Assembly (NCBI RefSeq): GCF_024345415.1
Contig: NZ_JAGQBB010000001.1
Location: 186,001-250,000, forward strand
DNA: 64,000 nucleotides
Reading direction: 5' to 3'
DNA from: Synechococcus sp. Tobar12-5m-g
GTDB taxonomy: Bacteria > Cyanobacteriota > Cyanobacteriia > PCC-6307 > Cyanobiaceae
In this document: piece after piece, positions 16,297 to 25,548 of the stretch
Layout: each line of letters opens with the position of its first letter
How positions within the stretch are numbered: position 1 is the first letter of the stretch
Made by a program: the position numbers and the translations under genes
Notes under the pieces: model-generated
Databases searched by the model: none
The model's input: only the letters and a program-made list of their open reading frames with translations
What the model was told of the DNA's origin: nothing

Positions 16297-17654
16297 TCAC
16301 TCCTGGCTGACCAGGCTCCAGAACCCATACTTGCGGCCGTGGTTTTGCTGCAGCCTTGTCAGGTAGGCCGTGTGCTCCTGGACGTCGCCCCAATCGTCGA
16401 TGCCGGCAGCCAGGCCCCGGCAGGTTTCGAGGTGGCGGGCGGCATGGCGGTAGCGGCTGGTGCGGGCCCGCTCCAGGCTGAACTCGATCATGGCCCGCAG
16501 GCACAGCATCGCCGCCAGGGACTGCTGGGCCTCCAACGCCTCGGCGACGGGGCCGAGCAGTTCGTAGCTGTCGCCATCGAGTTCGCCCTGGCGCTCCAGG
16601 ATCAGCCGGGCGGCCCGGCGGCGATCCGGCCACTGGTGCAGGAACCGCAGCGCCTGAGAAAAGATGGGGTAGTGAAGCGCCAGCTCCAGGGCCCGCTCCT
16701 CCTCGGCGGCGTCCTCGAAATCGGGCAGCCGCTTCAGGTAATCGCGCAGGTGGCGGATCGATAGGGACTGCTCCACGACCCCCCAGCGCAACGCCTGGGC
16801 CTCCTCGCCGCGCTCCAGCGCCTCCAGCGCGGCGATCCGGGCATCGAGCCACTCCACGAGGCCGGCCAAGCGCTTCGTCTGGCGAGGGTCGGCCCCGTCA
16901 AGGAGGTTCAGCGCCTCGTTGGCTCGCCCGGCGGCGGTGAGCCGCTCCGCCACCTCGGCGGCGATCACCGGCACGGTCAGGGCAGCGGGTTCGTGGTCGC
17001 GGTATTCGGCCAAATAGGCCTCGCCATCGCCAGCCGCACGGTGCTCCGGCGGTGTTCATTCAACCCCGGCCGGCTGCGCAGCACCTCCAGCCGCTGGCGC
17101 AGATGGCCAAGCCCCACGGGGCCCAGCGCCTCCTGGAGATGGTCGATCAGGTGATCGAACTGTCCATAGCCGTTGTCGATCAGCGCCCCATACACCTGAT
17201 CAGCCAGGGGCTCGGGATTGGCCTTGCCCCGGGCCGCCACGGCGCCCAGATCGGCCGTGGACTGGTGGAACAGGGGCATCACAGCCCCGTCGCTGTCGTC
17301 GCAGCGCTCCAGCACCGGCTCCACCAGCTCCAGCAGCGTCCAGAGCAGGTCCACCGCCAGGGCGGGGTCGTGCTCGGCGATCGGCCCCACGATCGCCTGG
17401 CGTTGCTGGTCGAGGTCCTTGAGCAGGGCATCACGCTGGCGCCAATCCAGGAAACTGCCAGAGCGGGCGACGGTGGCCAACCGCTTGCGCACCTCCTTGG
17501 CGATCTCGTTGGGCCCGCCCTGTTCCGCCAGCGCCAGCCGCAGCACCCGCTTGGCGGCGGCGTTCCCCTGGGTAAGGATCAGCAGCAGTTCCGCCAATCG
17601 CGGTGCGCCGAGGGCCTCCAGATTCCTGGCGTTGAGGGTGGATTTTGCCGCCAT
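16297..17654 (-). pseudogene. Frameshifted DUF6880-like gene
   Basis: Two frames read as one protein split by a shift near 17015-17025. The first (from ATG 17654) runs about 210 codons, MAAKSTLNARNLEALG to RRSTVRLAM. The second continues in a different frame with GEAYLAEYRDHEPAAL and runs to the stop at 16297. The joined product of about 450 residues is helical and resembles DUF6880 proteins of unknown function. Near the break the text after LAMA turns into ARPIWPN, out of register. A single-base indel explains it. Sequencing error is possible, but the region has other dead genes. Confidence 0.7.
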
Positions 17655-17713
17655 GATCCAGCCTTCAATCAGGGCACCTACGGTGGCGCGCCAGACCCCA
17701 AGGGAGCAACGCC

Positions 17714-18223
17714 ATGGGCGCCCGCGTCAGGACAAACCGGCGCAACGCGGTGGCGCCAGCCAGCGCTGAAGAGCAACTCGTTCAGAAGCTGCAGCGCATC
17801 GAAGCGCTCTTCTCCCGGGCCGGCAGCGTCGGCGAAAAGGTGGCGGCCGCCCGGGCTCGCGAGCGCATTCAAGAGAGGCTCAAGCAGCTCGCCGCCGAGG
17901 AGCCGCCGATCGAGTTCCGCTTCACCCTCTCGGACCAGTGGTCGCGCCACCTCTTCGTGGCCCTGCTGCGGCGCTATGAGATCCAGCCTTACCGCTACCG
18001 CGGCCAACGGCGCACCACGGTGATGGCACGCCTCAGCCGCAGCTTCGTGAACGACACCCTCTGGCCGGAATTCCAGGAACTGCAGCAGACGCTGTCGGCC
18101 TACTTCGACGCCCTCACCGACCGTGTGATCGAGCAGGCCCTTGAGGTGAAGGCTGGCGAGGCGGAAGAGCGGCCGCCGGCGCCCCGGCTCAATCCGGTGG
18201 ATCACCAGACCTCGCTGCTGTAG
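17714..18223 (+). CDS. Conserved-looking hypothetical protein
   Basis: Protein of 169 residues starting MGARVRTNRRNAVAPAS. The first 70 residues are predicted helical and highly charged (QKLQRIEALF, RARERIQERLKQLAAEE), followed by FRFTLSDQWSRHLFVALLRRY near 68 and QRRTTVMARLSRSFVNDTLW near 98. I do not recognise a named domain. Codon pattern and length support a real gene. It is divergent from the frameshifted DUF6880-like gene, 59 bases apart, and 81 bases upstream of corA. Confidence 0.7.
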   Translation: MGARVRTNRRNAVAPASAEEQLVQKLQRIEALFSRAGSVGEKVAAARARERIQERLKQLAAEEPPIEFRFTLSDQWSRHLFVALLRRYEIQPYRYRGQRRTTVMARLSRSFVNDTLWPEFQELQQTLSAYFDALTDRVIEQALEVKAGEAEERPPAPRLNPVDHQTSLL

Positions 18224-18304
18224 GGGGGCTTCGGGTGCCGGTGAAGGCCTGGGAGCGGATCTGGGCCCAGTGGGGCCGGACTCCCCCAGCAGCGGCCTTG
18301 AAAG

Positions 18305-19375
18305 ATGGTGAGCAGCAGCATGGGCAACAGCGCCCGTGACACCGCCTTCCAGGCGCCAGGCACCACGGTGTTCGTGGGCCGTCAGAGGCGCGAGCGGGCC
18401 AGCATCGACATCATCGACTACAGCGCCGAGGCGATCCAGGAGTGGCACCAGGCCGATGTGGCCACCTGCCTCACCTGCCTGGCAGGCCCCACGGTCAGCT
18501 GGATCAACGTGAACGGCGTTCACGACACCGGGCTGATCGAAGAGCTGGGCGATGCCTTCGATCTACACCCCCTGACCCGCGAGGACATCGCCAACACCTC
18601 CCAGCGGCCGAAATGGGAGGAGTTCGCCGCCTATGCCTTCCTGGCGATGAAGATGCTGGACGACGGCGGGCCCGCGCGGGGCGTGACGATCGAGCACGTG
18701 AGCCTGATCTTGGGCCCCACCTGGGTGCTCTCGTTCCTGGAGGACGAGGGCGATGTGTTCGAGAGCGTACGCAAGCGACTGCGCACAGCCAGCGGTCGTG
18801 TGCGCACGATGCCGGCCGACTACCTGGCCTTCAGCCTGATGGACGCCGTGGTCGACCACTACTTCCTGGCCGTGGAGCGAATCGGCGAGGGGGTGGAGCT
18901 GATCGACGAGCAGGTGATCAGCAATCCCAGTCCGGGCGACATCCACAGGATCCACCGTTTCAAGCGGCAGATGCTGATTCTGCGCCGGGCCGTGTGGCCC
19001 CTTCGGGAGGTAGTGGGGGCGATCGTGCGTAGCGAATCCGATCTGCTGGGCGAGCACACCAAGGTGTTCTGGCGGGATCTCTACGACCACACCGTGCAGG
19101 TCATCGACATGGTGGAAACCTCCCGGGACTCCCTGGCCAGCCTGCATGACACCTACCTCTCCAGCCTCAGCAACCGCATGAATGAGGTAATGAAGGTGCT
19201 CACCGTGATCTCCACGATCTTCATCCCCCTCACCTTCCTCGCCGGTGTGTACGGCATGAACTTCGAGCACATGCCCGAGCTCAAGTGGAAAGAGGGCTAT
19301 TACATCGTCTGGGCGGTGATGGTGGCGATCGGGGTGCTGCTGATTCTGTACTTCCGCAAGCGTCGTTGGATCTGA
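18305..19375 (+). CDS. corA: CorA-type magnesium/cobalt transporter
   Basis: Protein of 356 residues. The long soluble N-terminal domain includes FDLHPLTREDIANTSQRPKW near residue 80 and the helical bundle segment HRIHRFKRQMLILRRAVWP near 214-232. Two C-terminal membrane helices follow, with the family signature GMN in LAGVYGMNFEHMPEL near 310. The short C-terminus RKRRW is cytoplasmic. CorA pentamers carry Mg2+ (or Co2+) into the cytoplasm. ATG 18305 is taken; an internal ATG five codons later is possible. It is a monocistronic gene convergent with valS. Confidence 0.93.
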   Translation: MVSSSMGNSARDTAFQAPGTTVFVGRQRRERASIDIIDYSAEAIQEWHQADVATCLTCLAGPTVSWINVNGVHDTGLIEELGDAFDLHPLTREDIANTSQRPKWEEFAAYAFLAMKMLDDGGPARGVTIEHVSLILGPTWVLSFLEDEGDVFESVRKRLRTASGRVRTMPADYLAFSLMDAVVDHYFLAVERIGEGVELIDEQVISNPSPGDIHRIHRFKRQMLILRRAVWPLREVVGAIVRSESDLLGEHTKVFWRDLYDHTVQVIDMVETSRDSLASLHDTYLSSLSNRMNEVMKVLTVISTIFIPLTFLAGVYGMNFEHMPELKWKEGYYIVWAVMVAIGVLLILYFRKRRWI

Positions 19376-19400
19376 GCGAAGCCGAGCCGCGCCCCGGAGC

Positions 19401-22340
19401 TCAACCCGCCAGATCCGCCAGTCGTTTCTGCGCCAGCTGCGCCTGGGCTTCGGCTTCGGCCAGGTTGGCCTGGCACTCGGCCACCACTTCCGGCGGCGCC
19501 TTGCCGGCGAAGTTGGGGTTGGCCAGACGGCCGGCCAGGCCCTTGATCTCCTTCTCGGCCTTGGCGATGTCTTTCTCCAGCCGGCCGCGCAGGGCGTCTA
19601 GATCCACCAGGCCCTCGATCGGAAGCAGCACCTGCAGCTCCCCGCTCACCGCCGCCAGGCAGCGGGCACCCCCGGGCGTGCTGCCGGATCCGTCGGCACC
19701 ACCGCTGGCATCGGCGCTGGTTTCACGCACCTCCACCGACGCCGCCCGGGTGAGGGCGGTGATGTCGCAGCTGCCGGCGCGCAGCACGGCGGCCAGCTCC
19801 GGCCGGCCGGTCACGAACACCACCGGCGCGGCCTGCGAGGGCTTGAGCCCGGCCACGGCGCGCAGGTTGCGCACCACCCGGATCGCCTCGATCAGTTCGG
19901 CGAACTGGGCTTCCAGGGCGGCGTCGAGGGCGGCGGCGTCCACCGCCGGCCAGGCCTGCAGCGCCAGGAAGGTGCCTTCAGGGGCGCCGGTGAGCCCATG
20001 CCAAAGCTCCTCGCTCAGGTGCGGCATGAGCGGATGCAGCAGCACCAGCAGCTCGTTCAGCACCTTGGCCAGCACCTGGCGGGCCACGCGCTGATCCGCC
20101 AGCACCTCAGCGCTGAGCCCCTCGCCTTCAACGGCAGGGCGGGGGTTGAGGCGCCGCTTGAGCAGTTCGATCGTCCAGTCGCACACCCCGTTCCAGGCGA
20201 ACTCGTAGAGCCCCTTGGCGGCCTCGCCCAGGGCGTAGCTGCCGTAGCGCTCCGCCGTTTCGCCGTTCACCCGCGCCAGCCGCGTCAGGATCCAGCGGTC
20301 GGCCAGGGTCAACGCCTCCGGATCCGGCTCCCCCAGGCTGGCGGGCGTTTCGCCGCCCAGGTTGATCAGGGCGAAGCGGGTGGCGTTCCAGAGCTTGTTG
20401 GCGAAGTTGCGCGCCCCTTCCACCGTGGCCGAATTGCCGCTGGCGCGGTCGTAGTCGAGGCGGATGTCCTGGCCGGCGCCGGCCACTTCGCGCACCAGGG
20501 CGAAGCGCAGGGCATCGGCGCCGTAGCGCTCGATCAACGGCAGCGGATCGATGCCGTTGCCGGCGCTCTTGCTCATCTTGCGGTTGTTCTCATCCCGCAC
20601 CAGGCCGTGGATCATCACGTCGCGGAAGGGGATCCAGGTGTCGCGGCCGCCCACCGGCACGCCGTCCTCCTGCAGGAAGGCGCCGGCCAGCATCGTCATG
20701 CGCGCCACCCAGAAAAAGATGATGTCGAAGCCGGTGACCAGCACGCTGGTGGGGTACCAGGTGGCCAGATCGGCGGCGTTCGCATCGGGCCAGCCGAGGG
20801 TGGAGAAGGGCCAGAGACCGCTGGAGAACCAGGTGTCGAGCACGTCGGGGTCTTGCTCCAGCTGCAGCGGGCGCCCTGCCGCGCGGCTGGCGGCGCCGAA
20901 CTGCGCCTCGGCCTTGGCCTTGGCCTCCTCGGTGTCACGGGCCACCACGTAGGGGGTGGCGTCGCTGATCACACCGCCGGTTTCACTCACCACGAACCAG
21001 GCGGGGATGCGGTGGCCCCACCAGAGCTGGCGGCTGATGCACCAGTCGCGGATGTCAGTGAGCCAGTCGCGGTAGACCTTCTCCCAGCGCTGCGGCACGA
21101 AGCGGGGCTCGCCCTGATCGAGCGCTGCGCGGCAGCGGGCGGCCAGCGGCTCAGCCCGCGCGAACCACTGGGTGGAGAGCAGCGGCTCCACCGGCACCTT
21201 GCCGCGATCCGAAAACGGCACGCTGTGGCGGTGCGGCTCCACCTTCACCAGGAACCCTTCCGCCTCCATCGCCGCCACCACCGCCGCGCGCGCCTCGAAG
21301 CGATCGAGCCCGGCGAAGCGGCCGGCGGCGGCGTTCATCGAGCCGTCCTTGGCCATTACGGTGATCAGCGGCAGACCGTGGCGGGCGCCGATCGCGAAGT
21401 CGTTGGGGTCGTGGGCCGGGGTCACCTTGACGCAGCCGGTGCCGAAGGCCGGATCCACGTGCTCATCGGCCACGATCGGGATCTGGCGGCCCACCAGGGG
21501 CAGGGTGATGGTGCGGCCCACCAGGGCGGCGTAGCGGGGGTCGCCCGGGTGCACGGCCACACCGGTGTCGCCCAGCAGGGTTTCGGGGCGGGTAGTGGCC
21601 ACCACCAGATGATCCAGGCCGGTGGCGTCACCTGCCGCGCCAGCGGTGAGCGGGTAACGGAAGTGCCAGAGGTGCCCGTCGAGCTCCTTCATCTCCACCT
21701 CCAGATCGCTCACCGCCGATCCCGAGGCCGGGCACCAGTTCACCAGGTACTCGCCCCGGTAGATCAGCCCCTGCTCGTGCAGGCGCACGAAGGCTTCCAC
21801 CACCGCTTTGTTGAGGCCGGGATCGAGCGTGAAGCGCTCGCGCCGCCAATCCACCGAATAGCCGAGCCGGCGCAGCTGGCCCACGATCGTGCCGCCGCTC
21901 TCGGCCTTCCAGGCCCAGGCGCGCTCGAGGAAGGCGTCGCGGCCCAGGTCGTCCTTGCTGCCGCCTTCCGCCTTGATCTGCTTCTCCAGGATCGACTGCA
22001 CCGCGATCGAGGCGTGGTCGGTACCGGGCAGGCACAGCACGTTGCGGCCGCGCAGGCGCTGGAAGCGCACGATCGTATCGATCAGGGCCGTCTCGAAGCC
22101 GTGACCCATGTGCAGGCTGCCGGTCACGTTCGGCGGCGGGATCACCACAGAAAACGGCTCGCCGGGAGCGTTGGGGTCGGGGTGAAAGGCGCCCGCCGCC
22201 TCCCAGGCCGCTTGCCAGCGGGCTTCCGTGCCGCTCGGGTCGTAGGTCTTGGACAGGGCCTCGTCGGCTGTGGCAGCTTCAGGGCTGGGGGCGGCGGCGG
22301 CCTCGATCACAGGTGGAGCCGGGAAGATAGATCTGCCCAT
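19401..22340 (-). CDS. valS: Valyl-tRNA synthetase
   Basis: Class I aminoacyl-tRNA synthetase of 979 residues. The HIGH motif is GSLHMGHG near residue 75, the KMSKS motif is [10 protein letters not shown] near 590, and the zinc-less editing domain is seen between. [10 protein letters not shown] and [14 protein letters not shown] are typical of ValRS. The C-terminal coiled coil ([19 protein letters not shown]) that contacts tRNA is present. It charges tRNA-Val in the cytoplasm. The first 25 residues vary in this family; I kept ATG 22340. It lies downstream of the arylsulfatase group. Confidence 0.97.
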   Translation of the reverse strand: MGRSIFPAPPVIEAAAAPSPEAATADEALSKTYDPSGTEARWQAAWEAAGAFHPDPNAPGEPFSVVIPPPNVTGSLHMGHGFETALIDTIVRFQRLRGRNVLCLPGTDHASIAVQSILEKQIKAEGGSKDDLGRDAFLERAWAWKAESGGTIVGQLRRLGYSVDWRRERFTLDPGLNKAVVEAFVRLHEQGLIYRGEYLVNWCPASGSAVSDLEVEMKELDGHLWHFRYPLTAGAAGDATGLDHLVVATTRPETLLGDTGVAVHPGDPRYAALVGRTITLPLVGRQIPIVADEHVDPAFGTGCVKVTPAHDPNDFAIGARHGLPLITVMAKDGSMNAAAGRFAGLDRFEARAAVVAAMEAEGFLVKVEPHRHSVPFSDRGKVPVEPLLSTQWFARAEPLAARCRAALDQGEPRFVPQRWEKVYRDWLTDIRDWCISRQLWWGHRIPAWFVVSETGGVISDATPYVVARDTEEAKAKAEAQFGAASRAAGRPLQLEQDPDVLDTWFSSGLWPFSTLGWPDANAADLATWYPTSVLVTGFDIIFFWVARMTMLAGAFLQEDGVPVGGRDTWIPFRDVMIHGLVRDENNRKMSKSAGNGIDPLPLIERYGADALRFALVREVAGAGQDIRLDYDRASGNSATVEGARNFANKLWNATRFALINLGGETPASLGEPDPEALTLADRWILTRLARVNGETAERYGSYALGEAAKGLYEFAWNGVCDWTIELLKRRLNPRPAVEGEGLSAEVLADQRVARQVLAKVLNELLVLLHPLMPHLSEELWHGLTGAPEGTFLALQAWPAVDAAALDAALEAQFAELIEAIRVVRNLRAVAGLKPSQAAPVVFVTGRPELAAVLRAGSCDITALTRAASVEVRETSADASGGADGSGSTPGGARCLAAVSGELQVLLPIEGLVDLDALRGRLEKDIAKAEKEIKGLAGRLANPNFAGKAPPEVVAECQANLAEAEAQAQLAQKRLADLAG

Positions 22341-22411
22341 GCTCTCAAAACGGCGCAGCTGGGGTGGCCGTGCGCCGCGGCCGCTCGGGGGCGATCGTCA
22401 TGGCCTTGATC

Positions 22412-23080
22412 TCAACTGCCGAGGATGTTGATGGCCCGGGCCGCGATCACGGCGATGGTCAGCAGAGAGATGGTGCTTTCGAGCATCATCAGCAGCATCG
22501 CCCGGGCGCTGAGCGGGATGGCCCCGGTGGGGCTGAAGGCCGTCGCCGTCGAAAAGCCCAGGAACAGGTAATCGATGAAGGTGGGGCGCCAGTCAGGGCT
22601 CACGGCATCGGGCACCCCCTCCTGGGGGAAGAACCAGTCGGCCCGGATGGGCAGACGATTGAGCCTCGCCTCGGGGCCGCCGCGATCGAGATGCCAGAAC
22701 GCCAGAGAGAAGGTGACCACATTGGAGACCCAGATCGCGATGCCCGAGGCGAGCAGCTCGATGGCATTGAGCTGTCCTCCGCCGAACAGCATCTCCCGAA
22801 TCAGAACGGCCAGATTCGCCAGGGTGAGGCTGCCGGTGACCGCAACGAAGAGCCAGGTAGTGGCGCGCTCGATGCGCAACCAGCTCCGGCGGCCGGTCGT
22901 CAGTCCGACGGCCAGCATCGGGATCAGAGCCGTCGCGAAGAGGATGAAGTCGAAGCCGTAGGGAAGGATCCGGAACCGGTTGGGCAGCCCCCTCTCCAGC
23001 GCCCAGAGGACGACCACGGCGAGAACGGCGGACCAGCGCAGTTCGATGCGCAGGGATTTTGCTGGCTTGCCCTGGATCAC
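22412..23080 (-). CDS. Predicted membrane protein with a two-TM channel-like end
   Basis: Protein of 222 residues starting at GTG 23080. Hydrophobic helices appear near residues 15-30, 42-62, 75-95, 108-130 and 190-215. The C-terminal YLFLGFSTATAFSPTGAIPLSARAM near 168-192 resembles the pore region of two-helix ion channels and DUF1345-like proteins. It starts five bases after the arylsulfatase stop at 23086, suggesting one transcript. Why a channel-like protein travels with arylsulfatases is unclear. Confidence 0.65.
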   Translation of the reverse strand: MIQGKPAKSLRIELRWSAVLAVVVLWALERGLPNRFRILPYGFDFILFATALIPMLAVGLTTGRRSWLRIERATTWLFVAVTGSLTLANLAVLIREMLFGGGQLNAIELLASGIAIWVSNVVTFSLAFWHLDRGGPEARLNRLPIRADWFFPQEGVPDAVSPDWRPTFIDYLFLGFSTATAFSPTGAIPLSARAMLLMMLESTISLLTIAVIAARAINILGS

Positions 23081-23085
23081 GCGCT

Positions 23086-25461
23086 CTACTGCAGTGCCAT
23101 GGCCACCCGCAGCCGTTCCTCCGGTCTGATCAGATGGTCGAGATCCTCGGCGTCCTTGTCGACGGCGATCTCCACCCAGTTCACCTCGCCGCTGAACATC
23201 CCGCCTGCTGTCGGGTAGTCGTCGGTCACCGGTGAGCCGGCCTCGAAACCGACGTCGCAGGTCTCGTCGGCGGAGAACACCATCGGTTCGGTCTGCTCCA
23301 CCCGGCCTTCGCCTGCCTTCTGTCCATCCACATAGAGCGTCACCGTGCCCCCCTTGGCCAGGCCGCCGCCGTCGTAGGCGAACTCCATCCGCACCTGATG
23401 GGTTCCTGCCGGAATCGCCGCTGTGCCCGCGATCGTGTAGCGGTTCACGCCATAGAAGTTGTAGCAGTACTTCGGCTTGCCTTCTTTGGCGTAAAGGCTC
23501 CAGCCACCGGTGAGGCCCCCCTGGGCGACAATCACGCCCTCGGCACCGGCTTCGGGCACGATCACCTCGGCGGTGATGGCGTGCGACTTGTTCTTGAAGT
23601 TGACGATCGAGCTTTCGCTCAGCCGCCCCATGCCGCCGAACACCACTTGCCGTGTTCCTTTGATCAGCTGGGGCCGGCCGGCGATCTCAGGATTGGCCCG
23701 CTCGGCGAAGCGATCATCCAGCGGCAGCACGTTGTACCTGGTGGCTTCGATTAGCCACAGCCGCTGCAGTTCATGGAGCTTCTGGGGTTGTTCCCTGGCG
23801 AGATCCCGCGCCTGGGTCCAGTCGGAGCTGGTGTCGTAGAGCTCCCAGACATCGTCGTCGAAGGCGGCCAGTTGCACCTGGCCGGTTACCCAGGGCGTCC
23901 GGTGCCTGGTCACGGCGGTCCAGCCCTTGTGGTAAATGCCGCGGTTGCCCATCATCTCGAAGTACTGGGTCTGGCGCCGTTCGGCCGCCTTGGGGTCGTT
24001 GAAGGAATAGGCCATGCTCACCCCTTCGATCGGACGCTGCTGCACGCCATTCACGAAGGTGGGCTGGGGCAGGCCCGCTGCTTCCAGAATCGTGGGGGCC
24101 ACGTCGATCACATGATGGAACTGGCTGCGGATTTCTCCCCTGGCCTGGATTCCCTTGGGCCAATGAACGATGGTGCCGTTGCGGGTGCCGCCGAAATGGG
24201 AGGCCACCTGCTTGGTCCACTGGTAGGGCGTGTCCATGGCGTGGGCCCAGCCCACCGCGTAGTGGTTGTAGGCCTCAACTCCGCCCAGCTGATCCAGCCG
24301 CTCGGTTAGGAACTCGGCGGTTTCGAGGTGGGCAAAGCCCGTGAGCGGAGCCATTTCGTTGAAGCAGCCCTGCAGGGAGCCCTCCGCTGAGGCGCCGTTG
24401 TCGCCGATGATCACGTAAATCAGCGTGTCCTCGAGAATCTCAAGCTCCTGAAGCGCATCAATCAAGCGGCCGATGTGATGATCGGTGTGCTCAAGGAAGC
24501 CCGCATACACCTCCATCTGTCGGGCGAGAATGGGCTTCATCTCGGCCGTGATCGTGTCCCAGGCGGGAATGTCGGCATGGCGCCCCGTGAGCTGACAGTC
24601 GGCAGGAATCACCCCCAGCTGCTTCTGACGGGCGAAGGTTTCTTCCCTCAGAGCGTCCCAGCCCTGGTCGAACTGGCCTTTGTACTTGTCGGCCCATTCC
24701 TTCGGCACATGGTGCGGGGCATGGGTGGCGCCAGGGGCGAAATAGGTGAAGTACGGCTTGTCGGCCATCAGCGCCTTCTGCTGGCGGATCCATTGGATCG
24801 CCTTGGTGGTCAGATCCTCGCTGAGGTGATAGCCCTGTTCGGGTGTCTTGTGGGGTTCCACCGGCGTGGTGCCTTCGTAGAGCGCCGGATACCACTGGTT
24901 GGTTTCACCGCCGATGAAGCCGTAGAAGTATTCGAAGCCGCCGCCGCCGGTGGGCCAGGCATCAAAGGGCCCCATCGGACTCGTCTGCCAGACGGGCACC
25001 TCATGGCACTTGCCGAACTGCGCAGTCGAGTAGCCGTTGAGCTTCAGGGTGCGGGCAAGTGGGGAGCAGCTGTTCGGCAGGATCGAGTTGTAGCCGGGCG
25101 CTCCCGTGGCCATCTCGGTGATGCCGCCCATGCCCACCGAATGGTGGTTGCGCCCGGTAAGCAGGGCCTGCCGCGTCGGAGAACAGAGGGCGGTGGTGTG
25201 GAAGCGGTTGTACTTGAGGCCGCCTGCGGCCAGCTTCTCGATGTTGGGCGTCTGGCAGGGGCCACCGAAGGCGCTGGAGGCACCGAAACCCACATCATCC
25301 AGCAGGATGACCAGCACATTCGGTGCTCCCGCCGGCGGCCGCAGATCCCTGATCGGCGGGTACGACGTATCGGGATCCCTGGCGTCGTAGGTGGTCAGGC
25401 CCCCATGGGGTTGATCGGGGATCGGCAGGATCTGGCGTTGCACGGGATCGGAAGAGGTCAT
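23086..25461 (-). CDS. Arylsulfatase (formylglycine type), second of a tandem pair
   Basis: Sulfatase of 791 residues. The formylglycine site is LCSPTRQALLTGRNHH near residue 105, of the CxPxR type, preceded by the metal site VLILLDDVGFG near 50. A further metal-site segment is YVIIGDNGASAEG near 353. After about residue 560 a C-terminal beta-sandwich domain of lectin-like type is visible (GLTGGWSLYAKEGK, VTLYVDGQKAGEG). No signal peptide is seen at the chosen ATG 25461. It should release sulfate from sulfate esters, after Cys conversion by a formylglycine-generating enzyme not seen in this window. It is related to, and downstream of, the next entry. Confidence 0.92.
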   Translation of the reverse strand: MTSSDPVQRQILPIPDQPHGGLTTYDARDPDTSYPPIRDLRPPAGAPNVLVILLDDVGFGASSAFGGPCQTPNIEKLAAGGLKYNRFHTTALCSPTRQALLTGRNHHSVGMGGITEMATGAPGYNSILPNSCSPLARTLKLNGYSTAQFGKCHEVPVWQTSPMGPFDAWPTGGGGFEYFYGFIGGETNQWYPALYEGTTPVEPHKTPEQGYHLSEDLTTKAIQWIRQQKALMADKPYFTYFAPGATHAPHHVPKEWADKYKGQFDQGWDALREETFARQKQLGVIPADCQLTGRHADIPAWDTITAEMKPILARQMEVYAGFLEHTDHHIGRLIDALQELEILEDTLIYVIIGDNGASAEGSLQGCFNEMAPLTGFAHLETAEFLTERLDQLGGVEAYNHYAVGWAHAMDTPYQWTKQVASHFGGTRNGTIVHWPKGIQARGEIRSQFHHVIDVAPTILEAAGLPQPTFVNGVQQRPIEGVSMAYSFNDPKAAERRQTQYFEMMGNRGIYHKGWTAVTRHRTPWVTGQVQLAAFDDDVWELYDTSSDWTQARDLAREQPQKLHELQRLWLIEATRYNVLPLDDRFAERANPEIAGRPQLIKGTRQVVFGGMGRLSESSIVNFKNKSHAITAEVIVPEAGAEGVIVAQGGLTGGWSLYAKEGKPKYCYNFYGVNRYTIAGTAAIPAGTHQVRMEFAYDGGGLAKGGTVTLYVDGQKAGEGRVEQTEPMVFSADETCDVGFEAGSPVTDDYPTAGGMFSGEVNWVEIAVDKDAEDLDHLIRPEERLRVAMALQ

Positions 25462-25548
25462 CGGTGTAGGCCTGTTCGGGATTGAACAACTGGGAACGGA
25501 TGGGTGGATCGCAGCGACGCGTTCCGCTGAGATCTGCGCGAAACGCAA

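Noticed and set aside
19998-22409. Long open frame antisense to valS
   Set aside because: High-GC DNA gives long empty opposite frames; the sense frame encodes a complete valyl-tRNA synthetase with HIGH and KMSKS motifs, and the antisense product has no domain.
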